This document shows positions 45,809 through 58,019 of a DNA stretch of 64,000 bases, piece by piece. Source of the DNA: Clarireedia homoeocarpa (taxonomy: Eukaryota > Ascomycota > Leotiomycetes > Helotiales > Rutstroemiaceae). The position numbers were made by a program, and so were the translations under genes. Within the stretch, counting starts at the first letter, position 1. The number at the start of each line of letters is the position of its first letter. The stretch is taken from NCBI GenBank assembly GCA_001465935.1, contig LNKV01000009.1, positions 682,001 to 746,000 on the forward strand. The letters run 5' to 3'. The notes below the pieces were generated by a model that searched no databases, was not told where the DNA came from, and saw only the letters and a list, made by a program, of their open reading frames with translations.

Positions 45809-48800
45809 ATGTTCAATTTCTCGAGTTTTGTACAGAAGGCTCAATCATTCATTGACCCTACCCAAGCCCTGAACATCTCCGCCTCCGATCGCAATCCCGC
45901 CAAATCTACTCTCTTCCGCAATCAATTCCGGCTACCAGATTCCCAAACTCCTCTACAGGAAATCACCGCCGAGCTTACCATCTCTCCACCGAATTCATAC
46001 TCGCCGAATGCGACCCAGGGCGAGAAGGATAGGGATCGAGACAGAGGTTATCATTATGCGGGAAAACTACATCTGAGTGAAGCATATCTGTGCTTCTCGA
46101 CACAGCCCACTAGCTTCTTGCAGACGGCCAGCACGAGCACATCCTCAGGATTCACAGGACAAACACATGGAGCCGGACCGGGAGGAAATGGATTCACACT
46201 GCCACTTTGTGCCATCAGACGGGTAGAGAGACTTCATAGTCAATCCTACCAGGTGAGCAGCCCCTCATTCCGGGGAATGTAAGTTTACAGCACATTCTAA
46301 CATAAGCCCAAGTTTGCTTTAGCGATCACGACCTGGAATGGAATCACGAACCCGCCTGGGACCGATGGCTCGAAGAGCCCAGTCTATCAACAAAAGATCA
46401 CGATAAACCTAGCCGCAACGCGACAAGCCTGCGAGAGATTTTGCGATGGGCTAAAGAGGGGGTTGAAGTCGGGTGTGGGCGATGTTGCGAAATTAAAACG
46501 GGTGGTAGCTGAATGCTACTCCGAATACCTGCTGCAAGGCGATGGCAAGACGGGAGACCCGCCGGATGCGGGGCTCGGGATGCTTTTCAGATACCCCGGT
46601 GACGTTAAAAAGTTGCGGGATAAGAGTAAAATGAGGCTTTGGGGAGAGTATCTGCGGGAAAACGGTCGGAATGTTACGTTAATTCGCCAGCCTACCTTTC
46701 ACAAACTCATTCGAGTTGGGTTACCCAATAGACTGCGGGGAGAGATATGGGAACAGACATCCGGATCCCTGTTTCTGCGGCTCGAGAATCCTACATTATA
46801 TGCAGATACATTAGCGGCGAATGAAGGGAGGGACTCCCTTGCGATTGATGAGATCGAGAAAGATCTCAATCGCAGTCTGCCCGAATACCCTGGTTTCCAG
46901 AACAAGGAAGGTATCGACCGATTAAGGAGAGTTCTCACCGCATACAGTTGGATTAACGCAGATGTCGGATATTGCCAAGCCATGAACATCGTCGTTGCGG
47001 CGCTTCTTATCTACATGTCCGAGGCGCAGGCATTCTTCCTGCTATCTGCACTTTGCGATCGATTACTCCCTGGTTATTATTCTCAGACCATGTATGGTAC
47101 TTTACTGGATCAGCGCGTATTTGAGTCCCTCGTAGAGAAGACTATGCCAATATTATGGGATCACCTGGTTAAGTCGGACGTTCAACTTTCTGTTGTCTCT
47201 CTTCCTTGGTTCTTATCACTGTACATCAACTCGATGCCTCTTGTCTTCGCATTCCGTGTCCTAGACGTTTTCTTCCTGGAAGGTCCGAAGGTCCTCTTCC
47301 AGGTCGGATTGGCTATCCTGCGAATCAACGGCGAAGATCTTCTTGATGCAACAGACGATGGAGCCTTTATTTCAGTCCTGAAATCATATTTCTCCAAACT
47401 GGACGAATCTGCACATCCGAAATCGGAAAACGTGAAACTAAGAGCAGTGACCAAGTTCCAGGAGTTGATGGTTGTGGCGTTTAAGGAATTCTCCGGCATT
47501 ACACAGCATACCATTGCGGAACAACGTATGAAGCACAAGGATGCGGTACTAAACAGTATCGAGAGTTTTGCGAAGCGAACTTCGATACGGAATTTGGGTC
47601 CTGATAGTAAGAAATTGAGTGTGGATGAGTTGGGGGCATTGTACGATAGGTTTTATGGTGTGTTGTATGAAAGAGAGCAGAGAAGTCAGATGATTCGAGA
47701 GGAGACTGAGCGAAGAGCAAAAGCTAGCAGAGCAAGGGCAACGGAAGTCATCACTGGTTTGGGGGAGAATCAGAGCGTTGAGAAAGGCAGAGTTGGGCTT
47801 GGTCCGAGCCCTACGCTGATGGATTATGATTGTTTCCGCGAATTCCTTGCAGGTATGACAAGATGGGCAATCAATGATGCACCATCACCCCTCGATAAAG
47901 AGGTCGATAGCGAGAAGCATTCTTACTTCGGAAACTCATTAAAGCGTCGAGATATTTCGCTTTCGCCTTGGGGAGTTGGTAATCCTGAGCCGGCGGATCA
48001 TGAGTTCATGCAGAGGCTATTCCGGAGATGGGACGTCGACATGAATTCTGCACTGACGTTGCAAAACGTTGTGTCTGGCCTAGCACATATTAAGGGCAAG
48101 GGTGATATTATGGGTAGTATCACATACTTTTTCGAGCTGTATGATGATGATGGAGATGGTAAGGTTGACAGGGAAGGCATCCTGCGGATATCGGAGGCTC
48201 TGTTATTCCTGTCCAGAAGAGGTCTCGATGGTTCTTTAACACCATCACCTTCCATGACTGGCTTGAGCCAATATGAGGCGAGTAACGCTACGCTTTTCGA
48301 CAATCCACACATGACTACACAAGAGCGATTCTTGAGTAGTGTAAGCGCTTTCATCAGAAGATGTTTCGAATACGCAGATCCGGATCATCCACAAAACCAG
48401 GAGGAGGAAGTCTTGATTGAGATTCCAGATGAGGAGAAAGAAGAAGAACCCGAGACAGGCTCGGACGGTTTAGCAGACCCCAACTCTTTCGCCGTCGGTG
48501 ACTCAGATGATGAGGACGAGGATGATCTCCTAGATCTTGGTACTGATGTTAAAAAGAGCAAAAAAGATACCGGTCTAGCCAGCATCCCTCCTCCATCCAA
48601 CAAACCCGCCAACCTCCCGTCCTCCTCCCGCAGCGCCTCCAAAGCCCAATCCGAAGCTGCAAATGCCGCTCTCGACCCCTCCAAGCCCCTACATATCACG
48701 CTTCCCACCTTCCGCATGGTCGTCCTCGCCGACGAACTTCTCGAACAGTTCTTCGAATCCTCATTCCCGGCCTCTTTCCGCATCTTAGACAGTAAGATCG

Positions 48801-49330
48801 GCTCTACTCAAAACAACGCTTCATCTGCATCTTCACTTACCACTTTCGCCAACATCGGCTTCGGCAAAGCGACATCAAGTACAGCCGGCAACGCAAACGT
48901 AGTCTCGGGTCCCAGCTCAGCAGGCGTCGTACCCCCCGGGAAGGGCCTCAGAGGCGTGCTGGACAACATCGTGACGGATGGAATGAGAGTCGCGGCGGAA
49001 GTAAGGAGGAGAATGGACGAGGCGCAGAAGGAGATGGAGAGGAATGCAATGGGGAGACCGGCGGTGAAGGACGAGGATGATGAGGAGGAAGAGGATGACG
49101 GATTGAGGGTTGGGTATGATGGCGATGCAGAGAGGAGGAGTGTGAGGAGTGAGGATAGGGATTTGTTAGAAGGAGCGGATGCGGAGGCGGGAAGTATTAG
49201 GGGAGTAGAGAGGGTGGAAAGTTCGGAGGTCAATGGTGGTGCGGCGGCGGGTGGATTGACGGTTAGAGATGGGAGGAGAGATAGGAGTGCTAGTTCAGCT
49301 ACGCAGAAGGTTTTGGAGTTTGAGAGGTGA
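45809..49330 (+). CDS. GRAM-TBC-EF-hand Rab GTPase-activating protein (Gyp2/Mdr1 type)
   Basis: Accelerates GTP hydrolysis on a Rab-family GTPase in membrane traffic. Exons 45809-46252 and 46307-49330 join in phase 0 to 1155 residues, across a 54-bp intron with a TCTAACA branch site. A GRAM-like region lies in the first 200 residues (YHYAGKLHLSEAYLCFS, PLCAIRRVERL). The TBC domain spans about 285-510: GLPNRLRGEIWE opens it, Arg337 (IEKDLNRSLPE) is the arginine finger and Gln372 (VGYCQAMN) the glutamine finger. An EF-hand-like loop (YDDDGDGKVDREGI) sits at about 757-772. The C terminus is acidic and disordered (DDEDEDDLLDLG). The same domain order occurs in yeast Gyp2/Mdr1 and animal TBC1D8/9. 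Confidence 0.94.
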
Positions 49331-52307
49331 TGGATGGGATTTGATTTGTCAATGCTGTGTGTTGTGGATTTTGGGGGGTTTTGACTGAGACTCGGCTTTT
49401 TTTTTTTTTTTTTTGATAGAAGCGAGTATGTGGGTGTGTGGGATAGGCAAGGCAAGGTGGGCGAGCATAGCATGTTTTTCTCTTACTTTTTTCTTATCAA
49501 TTGGAAGTCTTTGTGGCATGGTCGGAAGCGTGGGTTAGTTACTACGGTGTGCTTGCTAGGAAAGGATAGGAATGGAATACAATGGAATGGGTTTAGCCAG
49601 TTAGTCAGTTTTCGTCAGTCAGTCAGTGAGTCTATGAAGCAAGTGTATGCATGGATAGAGTGAACCAATCGATCAGTCAATCAGTCAATCAGTGAAGAAA
49701 TGAACAGAGAAAGAAAGAAAGATTTATTTATGCGAAGAGAAGATGGAGAGAGAGAGAGAGAGAAGAAGAAGAAGAAGAGAGAAGGAGAGGAGAAAGTAGA
49801 TGAGTAGAGATGCTATGAAGATGAAGAAAGTATAGTTCAGTTTATATATACAATGAGGTAGTCAGTCAGTCACTTTCTTTCATTGTATGGTTCTTCTTGC
49901 TTGGAGAAAATGGGAATTTAGACGGATGGACGGATGGACGTTAAGTTAAGGGTTTAAATACTATCTATCTATCCATCTATCTATTTGCTATTGAAATGCA
50001 CAGTAAGTAAGTAGTAGGTAATATATATGTATGTATGTATGCTGTATAGCAGTTAGTTAGTTAGTTGCTGGACCAAATTGAACGGAACTTGCATTTGGAT
50101 TGGGATTTGGATTGGATTGGAGGTGATATATATATATATGCATACATACATATTATTAGATGTCGCCGCATGAACTAACTGCCTGCCTTCTGAGCTTTAC
50201 AGTTGGTTAGTTACAGTAGGTAGCTTGTTTGTTATTTTCTTGTTATTGTTCGTTTATTTGTTTATTTCCTCCTGATATCAGCTTGATCCCGTATGAAGCT
50301 ATCTGATCCGTCGCTCTGCATCATTGCCATCATTGTTGTTATTGTCTATTTCATTGGGCGGGGGAGGGGAGGGGGGAGGGATGATGGAGTGGGTTGGAGT
50401 GAGTTCATTCCTTTTCACCCGAGGACGGACCGGGCCGGACTGGACTGGACTGGACTGCTCACCGCGATTAGGATGGGATAGGATGGGATGCTTACTGGGA
50501 TTTTTAGATGTGGTTGAGGAGCTTGAGAGAGGGGAGGGGAGGGGAGGATAGGAGTGCGGGGAGGGAAGTGGTTGATGGGGATATGTGGGTGAAGGGAGCG
50601 GGTTTGGAGGGGATAGAGGGAGAAGGACGTTAGGAGGTTGGGAGTTGTGTTACTGTGGAGAGGAGAGATGGGCTGTTTTAGAGAAAGGGAGGGCGAGGTC
50701 ATAATGCGATCGATATTGGATATGATTGGGGCAGAAAGGAAACGAGTGAAACCAAACCAGATGAACGTACCTACCTACCTACCTCTCTTTTTGGCCTCCT
50801 TCGTGGTGATATTGGATTTTGAGGTTACGCTTTTACTCTCTTGCTCTCCGTTTAGATTCTCCTTCATAGCAATCTCCATCTCTGTTTTCATCTTGGTCGC
50901 CGTACATTCTCCCAATCCCAAGTCCCAAATCGCATGATACACGAGTCCCTTGAAAATGTCATGGCATCAGACTACCTCTCTGACAACGTCATCCACGGCA
51001 GCTAAAACCCAAAATTTCATGGATAATATGCAGGGACTATACTGATCTAGTTATATGCAGCAAGAGAGAAAGAAATTTTGTTGGATGTGGAATTGGCCCA
51101 TTGGCACGTTGGAGAGATAATTCTCCCACAAACAAATTTGTGCATGAGACTGCAACGTCGAAGAGGACCCCATGTATGTAAAAGTCGTTGTCGTACAACC
51201 AACACTTACCTTACCTAATGTACCCGTCAAACACCTTTGTTGCAGCAGTGCATGCATTCATGCAAGGCAGAGGATACCCTTTCCACCTGCATACAAACGA
51301 AGGTACAGTAAGTAGTAGTAGCTCGATTACTTCCCGCGCCCAGAAAGGGGATCAATCCGGACAAGCTTGAGTCGTGCAACAAAAACCACTCCTGGCCTAT
51401 GTCCTCAAGCAAAATTTTCCACTGCGGCTCCACATGACAAGACCGATCTCAGACACCCGCAACCTCAGTGCTGGCCATGGAACGAGAATTCGATCTAGAT
51501 TCACAGCCCAACTAACCCACCCGTCGGTGAAAAGCACATGTAGTACAACACGCACGTTTTCCAAAAGAAAAACCCACGAAACAGGGACAATTCGTGTTCT
51601 CCATGAGTCATAGAAAACGAAAATATTGTTTCCACCTGATGAAATTTTTCAATTAGGGGAGCATCCACCAATCAGAAGGGTTTTATCCCAGCATGCCCGG
51701 GAGTCGTGACCGAGAAGAAGTTTTGTCTATTCGGCTAGCTAAGGGTTTGCATTCTTCGTTAGTGGGAGATCGTACTTGTATTCCCGCAGATGGGCGGATG
51801 GATGGACACGGGAGACTTCGAGAAAGTGGATTCCATCGAGTAATTTTTGTATGGGATGGAAGGGATGGAAGGGATGGAAAAGGATTGTTTGGCTCTGGGG
51901 CAGGAGTAAGGGCTGACTAAGGGCTGAGATGTGTGAATAAAGTTGGACACTTATGTAATGAGTATTGGAGAGGCGGTGGTCTCCGACTTTTCGTGTTCCT
52001 GAGAAGCTGCCCCTCCTCGCCCTCGTGTTGCGATGAGAAGTCCAGTCCTTCTTAGAAGAGAACGAATCTTTTGTTTGGCCTTGTGCAACGTGATTTTTCT
52101 TACTCGATGGAAATCACATGGTTCGTGCGGCTTAAACACTTTTTCCACCGTTGATCGAATCTGGGTCGCGAATGAGTCGGCTAGAACTAGTCTCTATGCG
52201 GAAGGCTTTTCCGGCGTCTTTCGCCTCTCGCCTCTTTGGAGTTCCGACTTCTTTTGGACCAAGTGCCCCTCACGTCTATTTATGAAGTAGAAAAGCACGG
52301 TAGAAAC

Positions 52308-52373
52308 TAGGAGACTAGGAGACTAGAAGACCAGGAGACTAGGAGACTAGAAGACCAGGAGACTAGGAGACGA
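52308..52373. repeat. GGAGACTA-type minisatellite
   Basis: Alternating units AGGAGACT and AGAAGACC form an irregular array of seven to eight copies. Confidence 0.8.
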
Positions 52374-53387
52374 AAAAGCCCCCTCTTGATCATTGCCGTC
52401 AATGACTGACAAGCCGAAACATCACGTTGTCCTATTGATATTTCATAAGGGGGTCAGAGATTCTGCCACAACCTTAAAGGCGTTGAACACATGACAGAGC
52501 GCTGCTCCGAGGAGAAAGCAGAACCGTTGGCATTAACACCCGCACGCCATCTTGCGGGGTCCTGTGCTCATTCTCTAGATATCCTGATGTCTTTTTGATG
52601 TATCACTTCCCCGCATTTGAGAAATTGCATCACGGAGTTTGGGCTGCTTTTTGTGTTACAACGCAAAAATGTAGTGTTTTTGCGTCTTATATTGCGAATC
52701 ACCTTGACGACGAGCTTCGTACAGGACGGAAGTTCTAGAAGCCAACTTTTAGCGGAGTTGGCCGAAGCGGTGATGGTCCTGATCTTCCTTGCTCCATATT
52801 GCATGGTGTGAGTTAACATGATCTAAAACTGTGGAACTTGGTGGATAATCGGTCGACTGAAGAGAGCTATAGTTTTATATCTGAAGCTCTTACGATGGAG
52901 GGAGCTCATAACATAAAGTACACCACATATGTGAGTGACATCAATGCAATTAGTACATGTAGAAGGATCGGAATACGACACCGGATTTCGGGAGCGGTAT
53001 CAGGAGCACTTTCTGGACGGCAACTTGGTAGGCAACTTGAATTTGACTTTTTTGAATGCCGGAGTCTACTTCGTATGTTCGGTTGAACTTTGAATCGCTA
53101 GCTGCAGCCGCCACTATGATCAAAACTTTTCAGCTGTAACCCGAGATCCTGACTGGTGATGATCCTTGTATTCCGTCATTGTGCCTGGGAAATACGTTAT
53201 GCTTAGGAAGAAGTAAATGATAAAGTAAGGTAATATTGCTTGTAAGAGATCTATGGAAGATGATACCCTAGTTCCGGCGCAATAATTTCTGCTGACGTGC
53301 TTATTACTTACGGGCTGTGCTCTTCACGTATCGGCGGGAAGGGACAGAAATTACCGTCACCTGGTCTACTCCCACTGTCAGAAAGAT

Positions 53388-53421
53388 GGGAGATGGGAGA
53401 TGGGAGATGGGGGATGGGAGA
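53388..53421. repeat. 7-bp tandem repeat GGGAGAT
   Basis: Five copies, one with a G for A change. Confidence 0.8.
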
Positions 53422-54747
53422 TAGGAAAGGGGTTCATCAGCTGTTCAAGATTTTGAAGAAATCATATGGGGAAAATGGAAAATTCTTGAACATGCTTGAT
53501 CCACTTGGCTATACAAGTATAATCATGAACTCACTTCCACGGTTACCCCAGAAGAAGCTAAACGTAATGTAATGCCCCTACTGGGGTGAGAAAACCAAGC
53601 TTTGTAGGAGAACTCTTTTCCATGGGAGAGACTACTTGGCAACTGTACCCACGTTTTTTTTTTTGGTTTTTTTTTCTGTACCGTAGGTGTATCTGAGAAG
53701 ACGTTCAGCAGTAAGAGAGAAAAGCTGTTGATGTTGGTGTTGGCTGAGGCAGCAATTAGAAACCAATCCTGTAGCCCCTTTTCGAATATCGCTCAGGTTC
53801 GCTATGCGTGATTACTGTGCGCGAATTTGCACAGTACCAACCATCTAGACCGCACAATGAAGAAGTAATAATCAGGTACCCGGTGAGCAGCCGGCTACTA
53901 CCAAGGTACAGCTATGATACAAGCTACGTCTAACCGCCACGACTGACGAGTGTAGCCGCTGGCCGAACTAGGTGCGTAGATCAAGATGCACCAGGGTGTT
54001 CGACTACCAACCAGGATTAGCTCTCCAATGTAAGGATGAGGTGAGGGGCACGTTCAGGAATTTTCTTTTTTTGGTACAAGACTGGACATCTGGAATGCGG
54101 TTCCTGCGAGTCTGTACGAAGGGTAAGTATCTCGATTGTTCGATGTTATACGACAGCACTACACTAAACTAGAATCCTTTGACACATAATTTCCTCACAA
54201 CTACGAAGTACCTAGCTGCGACGTAGGGCTAGGTAGGTGGGAAAAGAGAAAAGTTGATGAATGTAAGTTGATGTGGATTTTATATAATTGAATCATGTCT
54301 CGCCTTGCATAACGTTAGTTCTATACCTTAGAGCATATGCATCTTCGTACCACGAGGTTTACTTTCTACACGTCTACCATACCACGTCGCCTACTAGTCG
54401 ACTACTCTACTCGGCATAAAAACGTAAGGTTTCTGCTCACCGTAAGGAACAAAGAGACTCGATTACATATAAGTTACGGCATCATTCTCACAAGCATCAA
54501 GTCTACTAAGCATACATTCGCTACATCAGCTCCGTCTTATAAAGTCTCTTGATATTTCGCCCATCCTGCCTGCCCCAGATATCCAGAAAAGGAGTTTCTA
54601 GTTGCTTCTTACATTCACAGAATCGGCAGCGGGCCACCAAGAGAAAAGTCGAAAAAGGAAGGACAAAAGGCATCTGAGATCCTCGTGCCCCTTCCTCCAA
54701 TAAATTTTACTCCCTGTCGTTGGTGACGCCACCACGCGCAAGCCACA

Positions 54748-56221
54748 ATGCCGGCAACCATGCAACATAAAGTCACCTCGTTTTTCCGCTCCCACTCAAT
54801 GCCCTTCGACCTTCCCACCGAGGTAAAGAAAGGACCACGACACAATTCGAGCAGACCTACGATCACTGGTCGCACACCATCATCTACAGCATCATCGGTG
54901 TCAGGAGGGGAGGAAAAGGGTTCAAAAATGCACGATTCTCACAAACGTCTTTCATTGAATGCACTTCACTCGCCTAAGAGCTCGACGAAATCGATACCCC
55001 ACCACGGTGCTTCCGTTGATTGTGTTATCGAATCTCCGCCTTTGGTTTTCTATGGCACAACATCTACGAGTACGGGTGCTTTATTATCGGGCCAGTTGAA
55101 ACTGGCGATTCACGATGAGAAGTTTGCCATTGATTCTTTCACAATGCGCCTGGCGGTAGAGGTGATGCAGAAGAAACCATTCCATGCGCATTGTCATGAA
55201 TGTACACACCAATCTACCGATTTGACAACATGGAACTTCCTTCAAGGTCCAGCCACTCTGCAAAAAGGTATGTGAAGACATTGCCCCTCTCAATTGCATT
55301 GCGCCTTTTGAATACTAACAACAGTCTATAGGTGAACATGACTTCCCATTCAGTTTCCTCCTACCGGGCCACCTCCCAGCAAGCATGAAAGGCAGTCTCT
55401 CCAACATCGAATATGTACTCCGCGCAACTGTCACCCCTAAAGTCGGCGATCCCATCAAACTCTCCCACACCCTCGACATCAAGCGTGCCATTCTCCCCAG
55501 CGACACTCCTCGCAACTCCATCCGCATCTTTCCCCCCACTAACCTAACCGCCACATGCCAACTGCCGCCAGTCATCTATCCCATTGGTGAAACCACCATC
55601 TCGATGCGCATGGACGGAATCGTTAGCCGCAACGTCGACGCCAAGACGCAAAACCACTGGAAACTCAAACGTTTGACCTGGCGCCTCGACGAAACACAGC
55701 GCGTCATCTCCCCCGCCTGCCCCAAACATGCCGCGAAAATCAGCAAAGACTCCGAGAACAAAAAAGGCACCCCGCACCAAGACGCGCGCACCCTCGCCAC
55801 CGAAGAAATCAAATCCGGGTGGAAATCCAACTATGATTCTGCCGACGGCAACATCGAAATCGAGTTCCCCATCGGCATGCGCGACATCCGTCCTGTATGT
55901 GACATGAAAGCCGAAGACGGCTCCGAAGTCTTCCACACGCTAATCGTCGAGATGATCGTCTCGGAGGAGTTCGCGCCGATTCGCAAACCCTCGCAGGTGA
56001 CGCCTACCGGCGGCGCCCGCGTGCTGCGCATGCATTTCAACATCGTGGTGACTGAGCGCTCGGGGCTGGGCATTGCATGGGACGAGGAACAGCCGCCGAC
56101 GTACGAGAATGTGCCGGCGAGTCCGCCAGCGTATGGTCGCTCGGAGATCTATGATGACCCGGCGATTCCGGATTACGAGGCCTTGACGCCGGGAGAGCGT
56201 CATCATCTCGCAACGCAGTAG
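54748..56221 (+). CDS. Arrestin-related adaptor of LDB19/ART1 type, with two PPxY motifs
   Basis: Adaptor that brings a Nedd4/Rsp5-family ubiquitin ligase to plasma-membrane transporters for endocytosis. Exons 54748-55267 and 55332-56221 join across a 64-bp intron (codon G|GT) to 469 residues. After a Ser-rich, probably disordered start, the arrestin-N sandwich begins near 90 (VDCVIESPPLVFYGTT, LLSGQLKLAI, TWNFLQGPATLQKGEHDFPF, then SMKGSLSNIEYVLRATV); the arrestin-C part follows (ETTISMRMDG to RVLRMHFNIVV). PPTY (about 428-431) and PPAY (about 438-441) near the C terminus are Rsp5 WW-domain ligands. The LDB19 assignment rests on the sequence pattern near the N-terminal sandwich and on size. 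Confidence 0.88.
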
Positions 56222-57370
56222 ACATTTTCTTGCATTGGTCTTGTGTTTGTGAGCATTTTTGTGTGCGTTTGAGCGTTTTTTTCCCCCCTTTTTAAAAAAG
56301 GAAAGGGAATCATGCATATTGGATTAGTTTTTACATTTATCATGCTTTCTTTCACATTCAATTGCATGTTTTTGGGATGGGATTGGGATAGGGATAGGGA
56401 TGGGTTTGGGCGGGCATTGATTGACTGAAGGATATACCCCAACTTTACTGGATTAGAAAGGAATGGATGGATGGTTAGGCAAAAGCATTTTGTTATGGAT
56501 TTTTTATTTTTAAAAGAAGATAAATATAACCAGGTGTTGATTGAGAGAGATCAGACAGATCCAGACTGTTTGTTTTGGTGGTGGTTGATTTTGCTCTCTT
56601 GTTATGTTATATTGTTATGCATGCATTTATTCGTTCATCCTCCACTCCCGCGATGCGAGGAAAGGAGAAAAGGAAAGGAGTAAGACACTGACTGACTGGG
56701 GTTGGGTTGAGTGGAGTGGAGCAGATGTATGTATATATATTCTTCCAACAAGTTAGTGATGTATGAATCTATCTATATACAGATCGTATAAGTTACCTTA
56801 CGTTGTCACGATTATAATTAGGATTGTGATTGTGATTATTTCGAGCTTTCCTTGTTTTGTTCGATAACTACTTGATTCTTTTGGTACAGTACTGTACAAG
56901 CAAGCAAGCAAGTCAACTTAGTTACACACTAACTTGTATATATTTATGAATTTCATTAACTTATAATTAACTTATCAAGTTTAAACCCAACCAACCAACC
57001 AACCAACCAAACAAACAAACAAACAAATCACTCGTCCCCAGCTCTTGCTTGCTTGCTTGCTTGCTTGCTTGCTCTTTCCGTATTGTTTAGCTCATCTCCC
57101 CCCCCCTCCCCCCCCTTCTCCCTTTTCTAACCCGGTATATTTGTTTGTTTGTTTGTTTATTTGTATTTATCTGACCTATCCCGACCTACCCCTTCCCATC
57201 TCGTCAACTTCGCACCCCTTCATTCAACTACACCATACCATACCATACCATAACATAGTTACTCCGTCTCTCCAAGCAAACGTGCAATAGCGGGGCGAGG
57301 TATAAACCCAACCTACATAGATAGCTATCCCCCGAACTTCTATTCACACTTTCCCTTCTACTTCTACTTC

Positions 57371-57438
<68 letters not shown>

Positions 57439-58019
57439 TTACAGCCCCAACAAAAAAGGTAAAAGAGAAAAAACGTGTTCTGATGGTATCTTGTTCCCCC
57501 TATCCCCTATCCCTTATCCGAATTCCCCCTTCCCCCTGTATTTATATTTGCCCTGTTCCATTTACCCTTTAACCTATCCGATCCATCCATCCCCTATACC
57601 CATACCCATACCCATAGCCATTTCCCATTTCCCATTCCCATACCGAATATACAAAAACCCCCATCCCGTCTCACTCCGACCCATCCCCATCTCCAGCCGA
57701 GCAGCCCGTTCGTTCCATTATAGTATATGAATTTCACCTTCTCAATAACATAACCCCCCAAACCAACCCATCCTACCCATCAACTCCACTCCCGTCCCCG
57801 TTGGGAGAGAGAAAAAAAAAGGTAGTAGACAGGTGAATGAAAGAAACAGATAAATAAATACACACAGCAGAAGAAGGGTAGATATAAAAAACACACCTCA
57901 TTCATTCATTCGTCATCTTACAGAAAAACAACAACACACAAATATACACACCTTTACCGCATATTATACCTCCCCCGCTCCCGCTCTCCCACTTTCTCTT
58001 CCCCTCCACCTCGAACCCC
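56222..58019. other. Intergenic between convergent genes, microsatellite-rich
   Basis: 3' flanks of the arrestin and the 1593-residue protein genes. It contains CAACCAACC/AAAC units (about 56988-57026), TTGC units (about 57045-57071), TTTG units (about 57139-57160), CATAC units (about 57230-57252) and a long CA tract at 57374-57436. No gene. Confidence 0.7.
57374..57436. repeat. CA dinucleotide microsatellite
   Basis: About 31 uninterrupted CA units. Confidence 0.97.

Larger units (their letters stand above)
49331..54747. other. Gene-poor region (about 5.4 kb)
   Basis: No supported gene. Left part: GA/GAA tracts (about 49748-49790), GGAT and CTAT units, TATG units and TTAG units near 50030-50070. 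Middle: a roughly 20-bp CTAGGAGACTAGAAGACCAG-type repeat at about 52308-52373 and a 7-bp GGGAGAT array at about 53388-53421. Open frames of 60-90 codons at 52568-53086 and 53972-54552 show no domain; they may be decayed mobile-element debris, but no terminal repeats or transposase motif was found. Confidence 0.5.

Noticed and set aside
52568..53086. Possible transposase remnant
   Set aside because: Two short opposing frames without a catalytic motif, terminal repeats or target-site duplication that I could see.
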